Source: Juglans regia
Taxonomy: Eukaryota > Streptophyta > Magnoliopsida > Fagales > Juglandaceae
DNA length: 64,000 nt
NCBI RefSeq assembly: GCF_001411555.2
Contig: NC_049911.1
Span: forward strand, 31,531,044 to 31,595,043
Direction: 5' to 3'
Shown piece by piece: positions 56,760-64,000 of this stretch (the first letter of the stretch is position 1; every line of letters starts with the position of its first letter). A program made the position numbers and the translations under genes. Below the pieces are notes generated by a model. That model was given only the letters and a program-made list of their open reading frames with translations, was not told the origin of the DNA and searched no databases.

Positions 56760-58470
56760 TGCTAATATTTCTTGATAGATAGTGACTCCATCTTGCAACC
56801 AAGTAAAACTGTCTCATCAAACGATGTTTTATCGCTAATGCAGTTGGGACTATGTCTCCAATGGCCCTTCTTCAACCCATATCCCATGCACCACGCAACT
56901 TTTCGCATTGATCGTCTACCTCTCCAAAACATATGACTGCAATACACTGTCCAAAACACTTTTTTTTGCCAAAACATGTAGGTTGTGCAGACATAAAAAG
57001 CCAATAAATCTAAACTTACAACATGCACAAGAAACAGTGTTGTTCTCCTTACCAAATGTTACTTCATATGCTGGCTTTTCTTTCCCCGCAGTGCCCAACA
57101 AGTAACTTTTTAGACCAACTTCCTCATGTGTTTTATCTGCCTTGACTCGTTGACTATTAAATAACTAATCTTAGAAGATCAAAAAAGATTTTCTTGTGTA
57201 GATCTTGGCCGCTCCCTCTTCAATACTGTAAAAAGTTCTCATAATTGGCTTCGATGTTTTTGTCTTCACATCGTTCTCTTTCCCACTGAGATAACGGGCG
57301 TTCAAAACTTTATCATATTATAGATGAATTCACTTACCATCATACTTGACCGAATATAGCCTTTCAAAAACTTGTTTATACTCTCACTTCGTTGAGTTGT
57401 GGACATTCTAGCGCAAAATATGTTTCTCAAGTAAGTCGGCACCCACTTTGATCTCTTGGTATAAATAGTCAGCAACCAACTATTTTCTTTCAACTTGTAC
57501 TTCAATAACATATCAGTCCACTCAAACTCAAACTCCTTAATAGTGAGTGTCTCATGAATACAATGATTACATTCATGTTGAAATTCTATATATTTGTTAT
57601 AAACATGAGTTATATGTTCATAAATTTTTTGCAAAAGATGTCATAAGCACAATTTGTGAGTTAAATTGGGCAATACCTCGCAATGACTTTAGCCATTGAC
57701 TTGTCATAATCAGTTATTATTGTAAAGGGAGCACAACCAAACATTGCTTTTTGCTATGTTTTCAATAACCATGTGTAAGACTCGGTTGTCTCATTTATCA
57801 GTAAAGCACATCCAAACGTCACAAATTGATGATGATAGTGAACTCCAGCAGATAGAACAAAGGGCATCTTGTAGCGATTTGTCATGTAATTAGAGTCAAA
57901 CGTAACAACATCCAAAAATATTGATATGCGGCTCTTGATCTAATATCTGCTCAAAAGCAATTTCGTATCGACTCATCTTCATCAACTTGGATCGAATATA
58001 CGAATCTTGGATTGTTACATTCGCTTTCCAAAAAGTACTCATATAATTTTTGTGCATCTCCCTCTCCAAGAACTTGCCTCATTCGATTGCCCAAATAATT
58101 CTAAATGTCCTTAGTAATGCAACCAACATTATAATTACCTCATAACTCCTTACTCAATACATACATTATTTTCCGTATTGGTATCCCCGACTCATTTAGT
58201 GTGTCTATCAAATTTGTTTGTGCTGGTGTCACACGTCTATGCCCACGAAGCAAACTTATACTCCTAGGTGTCAAACAACTCATGATTATGCTGGATTACA
58301 AACTTGGACACAACCCATTTATCTTCATCATTTTTTGTTGTCTTCATCACCTTACACCCACATTTTGTTTCCATAGCCTCGGGTGTTGCTCTCTCTTTAA
58401 GTTTAGAATTAAAGAGAAAATCACACGAAACTCCAATGTATTTATATGCTGCTGTTGTATGTGGTGCACC
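56760..58470 (-). pseudogene. FAR1/FHY3-like MULE transposase, broken
   Basis: Read on the minus strand, pieces of a FAR1-related (MURA-type) transposase appear in the right order. First is a FAR1 DNA-binding end (CGCKVMKTTKNDEDKWVVSK then HNHEL, near 58370-58270). The linker and transposase core follow (GDAQKLYEYFLESE, VDEDESIRNCF, NRYKMPFVLSAGVHYHHQF, FGCALLINETTESYTWLLKT, TIITDYDKSMAKVI). The C-terminal part (RMSTTQRSESINKFLKGYI, near 57410-57350) and a SWIM zinc finger (VSCACCKFRFIGFLCLHNLHVL, near 57035-56970) come last. Stops interrupt it, for example at 57951-57953 and 57754-57756, and there is a frame change near 57900. It is a relic, not a domesticated gene. Confidence 0.85.
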
Positions 58471-59377
58471 GCATAAGTTGAAAAAAAGATGAAAGTAAAG
58501 AAAGACCAAGATATTGATAAAGATGTCAGACCAAATATAGATAAAAGAGACAAATATTATAAGGCGGATATTAGTTGATAGGGAATGACAAGAAAAGGTC
58601 ACGAGACCACTTGGTTTGCCTTATAGACTAGACATGAATAAGGGCCACAACACATTTATCATCATAAAAAATGATCGATACATAAAAAGAATGTTAGATA
58701 AATTAATAAATATGATCCTTAGATTTAAAAAATATAATCGTGAGATATGTAAAATAAAACAAAAATATTATAAAAAAAAATTGGGGAAGGAGAAATGCCA
58801 ACATATTGTACATTTCAGTTGATTAAATCCATGAACCCTAGAATGGTTTGTGGATTTTGTGAGACAAAAAAAAAAAAATGAGGAACTAAACAAACAAAAT
58901 GTTTTACTTTTCAGAAAGTTTTACCAAACACGAGAGCCCCACAAATCTTGGAAACCAAACAGAGAGTCCCACAAATCTTTAGAAACCAGATCGTATTGTA
59001 GAGAGAGAGAGAGAGAGAGATGAGGAGAGACTAGAGGGGAGCAGGTCACATGGGTTGGGGGAGGATCCAAATAAACTGTTTTTATCACTTGTGTGAGGGC
59101 GTAAATAGAAATATGTGGAGACATCTATGTGGCAACCTTTGATTGGCTGGTGTAAAAATTCACTTCCCACCCAAACGGCTCCAAGTGCTACCCTTTTAAT
59201 TATTTTCCTTACATCACATATCTATTTTGATTTTTTTTTTTTCTTAACAAATATGCGATGTACAGATAATGTGATAGAAGAACTTAATTAATTTAGTAGG
59301 AATATTTTTTTTTTAAAAAAAATCAAAACATGTGTAATGTGTGGTGTAGACAATTGTGTAGCATTCCTCGTAAGAAT

Positions 59378-59573
59378 AATGCTAGTTAGCTTCTCAAAAC
59401 TTACTGCTCAAAATTATTGTTAGTGCATTTATTTTTTTTAAATGGTTAAAAATGTTATCACTGATGCATTTGTATATTTTTTTAACATTTAAAAATTAAA
59501 ATTAAAAATTACACCAAAAAAATAAATGTGGACCGGTGGAAACTTTGAAAGTGCAAGGAGGCTGACTAGCATA
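59378..59573. mobile_element. Candidate MITE
   Basis: AATGCTAGTTAGCTTCTC at the left and GAGGCTGACTAGCATA at the right are inverted repeats of about 16 bases around an A/T core. It differs from the other families here. No target duplication was seen. Confidence 0.45.
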
Positions 59574-60421
59574 GCCCATGCCCATTTGGGTCCGCAGCAT
59601 GACTTATGAAGTGTTAAGTGATCATTTGGTCCTTGATTTTGTACGCACCACAACAAATTATATATTGACAAATAAAACTTGTAAATATGAAAATCTTTTA
59701 AGAATGTCACTTTTGGACATGTGGATTTTAATGTTTGGCTGTCTATATGTCATTCATAGGACCCTCAACAATGTAACACATAAACACCAATAAAGCGTGA
59801 ACACTTTATGATGGCTAGGGACTAAATGCATGTAGGTGTGGAATTTGGGACTAGAGCCGTAAGGTTGCAAACCGCACCCCTTTGTTTGGCGAGGAATTAG
59901 ACCAAAGACACACTGATTATAGTCTAGGACTCAAATGCGATCCCCAACCCCTTGGGTGCAAACTGATTCTAGTTTAGAATAAATTCAGTCCTGTTTAGAT
60001 GTTGAACCAAATTAAGTTTATTATGAATAGTAATGAGTTGAGATGTTGAAATTTTATAAGATCTACCTAAGATGAGTTTATATGTATTTAAATATTAAGA
60101 TGAGATTATATGTATTTATGAAAAGTTAAAAAAATTATGGATCCTACATGTAAAAAAATATTGAGTTGAAAAAAATTATAAATCTCACATGTAAAGAGAT
60201 TTTGAGTTGAGTAATTTTTAATGATTTGAGAATTGAGTATTTAGATATTTTATTTACCTTACAATTAGACTCAAAGCTCGTGTATCGTTACTTGTCGAGT
60301 GTGACATAAAATTCGTACTTAGCATTCCAACTCTTTAGCAGTTTCTGGCTGAGACACAGAGATCTAACAGTACATTATAGAAGGTTTATGCTACGTTGAG
60401 ATGAGAACTGTATGTAAATAG

Positions 60422-60589
60422 TAATATTTTATAAATCTCATTAATATGAGTTTAATTCTTTTTTATTAGATAAATTTAATTATTTAAGTTGAAATGTATA
60501 AAATATAATATTTTATAAATCTCATTAATATGAGTTTAATTCTTTTTTATTAGATAAATTTAATTATTTAAGTTGAAATGTATAAAATA
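60422..60589. repeat. Exact 84-bp tandem duplication
   Basis: 60422-60505 and 60506-60589 are identical: each starts TAATATTTTATAAATCTCAT and ends GAAATGTATAAAATA. The identity suggests a recent event, or an assembly artefact. Confidence 0.88.
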
Positions 60590-62267
60590 TATTGAGACGA
60601 GCTTGTAGCCAAATTTCAAAAACCCATAAATTTGGGTACCGGGTTCTACCCCTCTTTTTTTTTGGTAAAAAGCCCATATAAAGGGTTTAGAAGGTTTTTT
60701 TTTTTTTAAAAAAAATTAATTAATTAATTTATTTATAAAATGCCTATATTTCATTTAAAATGTTGAAAAGCATAATTCCTTTATATTTATTAAAAAAATT
60801 TAAAAAAAGTATTGAAAATCATAATCTTTTATAAAAGCCTATATTTTATGAAAAAAAAAATCATCATTAAAAAGCATAATACTAACATTTTTCATAATAA
60901 TAAAAATATATAAAAATTAAAAATTAAAATACATGCAATCCACTACATATTACACTATTTTGTTATTTCCACGTTACATTACATTACAAAATATAAAACT
61001 ACAACATATGAATTACAAAATGATTTCAGCAAGTAGCAACTTCAAGTGATCTGACCGAGAGAGATCCTGCACATTCTGTAAGCAAAAAAGGTCAATACAA
61101 AATTACTAAAATGTGACAAGGGGCTAATTCAAAAAAAAAGAAAAATACTAAAATGTGCAATGCAATTACAAAATCACCAAAATTAGCACAAAATTAAACA
61201 ACTATGTATAACTTTAATTATCACCATATTAAACAAAAATTAGCATTTATAGATTTCTGGGAATACCTTTATAAGTTGGATTCTGTAAAACTTGTATGCT
61301 CTACACATCTATAGAATTGGCTATTGCAGGATGGCTTATCCCCTGCTCAGAAAAGCCAAACAGATATCAGCTGCTGCTAGCATGGCCTTAAACAACATTC
61401 CCAGTAAGCTGGTTCCCAAGTCACACATTTGCTTATGAAGATCCACATTAAAGTTCAATGCATCTAGCTAGCTAGCTACTTTGAACTAAAACAAAAGGTT
61501 ATGATCTAGCTAGCAAGGTTGCATTCCCATTTTCCTTCGAGAAGGACAAAAAATTCATTTGGATTCAAAGTGCTAGTTACTAGTATATATGTGTGTGTAT
61601 ATATTCAATAAGAATGATGTATTGATCAAAACTAATGTGGAATCCATGACTCAATTAATGCAACAGCTAGCGAGGCAACTTAGAACTTCTTGTGCTCTGT
61701 GTTCAAAATTGACCAAGTAAATGCATTTAATTCACAGTATAAAACCTCCTATTTTATCAGTCATAATTTTCTTTCTTGTTTTAATTGAGATTGTGTCCAA
61801 TATATTGCAAGACAGCAAACAAAAGCTTTATGAAAGATTAGCCTAGTTTAAAATGATGTCCAATATATATATAAACCATCAGCAGAGCAACAATATGTCA
61901 GTACTTGTGTTGTCTATCAAGTTACAGAAGTATCATTTTTTTATAGGTAAGTTGATATTATATTTAGTTGAAACAATCTGGAAATGATTTAACATAATAG
62001 ATCGAGCTGATATATAAGGAAAAGTTGGATTTCAAAGTTCATGTGAAGATTCGCAGCAAAAATCAGCATATGTAAAATCCACAGAAACAACACATACAAC
62101 ATAAATATGGAAAACACCAGGTTATAATGTCTTGCTTCTAATGCTCTGGCAGATACGAGAAAAAGTCACATAACACAATTGAACTGCGATGCTACAAACA
62201 CTTCGAAGAAAAAACTCAAAAAAACAAAACAAAGCCCATCAATTTCTTTCAAATACCGAGTCTTTTG

Positions 62268-62357
62268 ATGTAACTTTCTCGAACACCCAGCAAACCTACC
62301 CACCACTCAAAGAAACAATGTAACTATCTCGAACACCCAGCAAAAACTCAAAGAACC
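62268..62357. repeat. Short direct repeat (period 50)
   Basis: ATGTAACTTTCTCGAACACC begins at 62268, and ATGTAACTATCTCGAACACC at 62318. Both are followed by CAGCAAA and ACTCAAAGAA; the second copy lacks about 10 internal bases. Confidence 0.75.
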
Positions 62358-64000
62358 CAGAGATAGACTTGCCCAGAACACAATGTTTACATTCATTGCT
62401 CACAGAAGTCACTCACTACCACATATGAAGTCAACCAAAACAGAAAGAAAGACCAGATCTACTTCCATGAGAGACGACGGCCAAAGTTTGAAATAGAGAG
62501 ATGGAGATGGCATCTAGAAATGGACTCCTCTCTTCTATCAAGTCCTCGCGTGAGAGAAAAAATAGCATATCTAACAAAATAGAGACAAACAGACAAAAAA
62601 TAACAGATCTAACAAAATAACATATACTTTATACCCACAAGATTTGTTCATAGGCATCGATCACATATCGAGATCGATCAATCGAGAGAGAGTTATCCAA
62701 GTGCGAGAGAGTAGTCAAAACTTAAATGAGAAGGCTAGGATTTCATGTCTCGAGGGGGAGAGAGAGAGAGAGGAGAGCAGAGAGATAAGATTCAAGAAGG
62801 ACCAATATTATCATTTCAAATCACACGGGTGGGGCTTAGAGTTAGGCTTACTTATTTATTTTTATTTTTTTAATTAAAACTGGGTACCGGGGTTAAAATC
62901 CAGTACCCGGCCCGAGTTGGGCTAGCTAGGGATGATGAGGGTTCCGGGCCAGAACCCAAAACCGAAACCTGGTTATCCGGCCCGGATGTAGAGTCTTACT
63001 CCCACACCCTATAAAAAAGCTATAGGTGTAGAGTATGAGAGTAAATAGTGACTGATACATAATAAATCTCATATTTAATATAAGCTCGTGCTAGTAAGTA
63101 AATTATAACTTAACTTCTACATTCCCGTCGTGTAGAAAATAAAAGAACATTTATCACATTAACCATTCAATACACATAAATGTAGAGGAGTGTTCCATTT
63201 CAAAGTTATTTTATTATTTATAAAATATCTTCTTTTTTAAATTCATTTGAGTTTTGTTTGACTTTGTTTTGTTTGGACAAAAAGAATCAAATTTTATAAG
63301 GAAATTCTGCAATAATTGTATCTGTATGACTTCCCTTCAATCAACACCGCTAATCTTCCATTTACCGAAATATTTCTAACAATAGCAGAAAAATACCAAA
63401 AAAAAAAAAAAAAAATTCAATGGATATGTGTTACCAAAAGTATATCAAGTTAACAACTTTCTTGGTTCCAGAGCAACTTGCCTAACAACTCGCTACTCCC
63501 TGAAACGTAGATGGCGATTAAAAAAAAGAAGAAGAAGAAGAAATTAGTTAAATATTAATCATTTATAAAAAAGAATAACAACAATCACCTTAACCCTTAC
63601 AATTAAAAATAAAGCTTTACTAACAAATGAAAAACCAAATAGAGTAGAATGAATCAAAAGCAAAAATTAAACACCTTGTAGTAATTTCGGAGGGGAATTA
63701 TTCACTTCATAGTTCGTAATAACTCAAACGTACAAAGCATGAGTTAATTTTTCATGCCATTAATTAGGCTTTGCCATTAAATAATAAAATTCATTGTTGA
63801 GAGCCTAACCATGGTAAGATTTCGAGTTCGGTTAAAATTTCACTGAATACCGTTAAAAAATAAATGGACAATATTACTTTGACTGAAAAAATATGCAGGC
63901 TTTTTCATTAAGCCTGTTCATTCATTTTTCATCCCAAACCAACCATGCTGATCTTGTTCAACCGAAAAGTAACAAAATGCCAAAATCATCCAACCAGCAT

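Larger units (their letters stand above)
53758..59193. mobile_element. Degenerate Mutator-like transposon (MULE), 5.4 kb
   Basis: The element starts GGGAAAAACTCAATGACGGT and, read from the other end, GGGTAGCACTTGGAGCCGTT. The two ends can be aligned over about 70 bases as imperfect inverted repeats (53758-53828 and 59122-59193), with the shared phrases TTTTTACACCAGCCAAT / TTTCACACCTACCAAT and GGCCACGTAG / TGCCACATAG. The 9-bp target duplication TTTTAATTA is exact at 53749-53757 and 59194-59202. Inside are two decayed convergent genes: a GRF-type zinc-finger protein (+) and a FAR1-like transposase (-). The convergent order recalls mudrA and mudrB of maize MuDR. Premature stops in both genes mean it cannot move by itself. 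Confidence 0.92.
59203..64000. other. Right-end spacer
   Basis: About 4.8 kb without a supported exon. It holds a candidate MITE, a Tourist-like fragment near 59990-60250, an exact 84-bp tandem duplication, a shorter duplication at 62268-62357, and GGTACCGGG-type motifs near 60634 and 62882. TAGGGATGATGAGGGTTCCG at 62927 resembles a hAT (Ac-type) terminus. A GA-rich run lies at about 62756-62775. The stretch 63000-64000 shows nothing I recognise. Confidence 0.55.

Noticed and set aside
56760..58470. FAR1-like sequence considered as a working FHY3/FAR1-related transcription factor gene
   Set aside because: Several in-frame stops and a frame change, and it sits inside an element with inverted ends and a 9-bp duplication; it is a transposase relic.

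Overview
This is a gene-dense stretch of nuclear DNA from a woody eudicot. All intact genes have GT-AG introns, the introns and spacers are AT-rich, and every protein resembles an Arabidopsis family. Several short transposon families recur through the window. I think a rosid tree is likely, possibly Fagales, but that is an impression and not shown by the sequence. There is no prokaryotic signal, no CRISPR array and no tRNA or rRNA gene that I can support.

Layout. The 3' end of a HAIKU1-type VQ-protein gene (+) enters from the left. It is followed by a 4-exon 14-3-3 gene (-, 5945-7796), a 5-exon plant cysteine oxidase (+, 10037-11433), a 9-exon group-2 SnRK2 kinase (+, 16790-19723), a 6-exon ribosomal protein eS6 gene (+, 21238-23933), a 16-exon F-box/JmjC/kinase-like JMJ21 gene (-, 25013-34225), a 5-exon class II DAHP synthase (-, 35217-39370) and a 2-exon F-box gene of the FBW2 type (-, 48081-49290). 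I joined each gene's exons by hand. In every complete gene the exon lengths and phases sum to an open frame: 262, 236, 338, 249, 980, 540 and 324 residues.

From about 50 kb the window turns into transposon-rich DNA. It holds an LTR-retrotransposon remnant with a tRNA-Met primer site, a hAT-like element, and a 5.4 kb Mutator-like element (53758-59193) flanked by an identical 9-bp target duplication. That element carries decayed convergent genes for a GRF-type zinc-finger protein and a FAR1/FHY3-like transposase. The last 4.8 kb shows only repeats and unexplained AT-rich sequence.

MITEs. One roughly 172-bp family with long inverted repeats and 9-bp duplications occurs at least six times, including inside introns of the SnRK2 and JMJ21 genes. 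One copy is split by a Tourist-like MITE with a TTA duplication; removing the insert restores the 172-bp length. The genes do not form a pathway. They are a typical chromosomal neighbourhood: signalling (14-3-3, SnRK2), oxygen sensing (cysteine oxidase), translation (eS6), shikimate metabolism (DAHP synthase) and protein turnover (two F-box genes). I found no clear new biological system. The best leads are the dated transposon nesting and the three-domain JMJ21 gene with both active sites intact.
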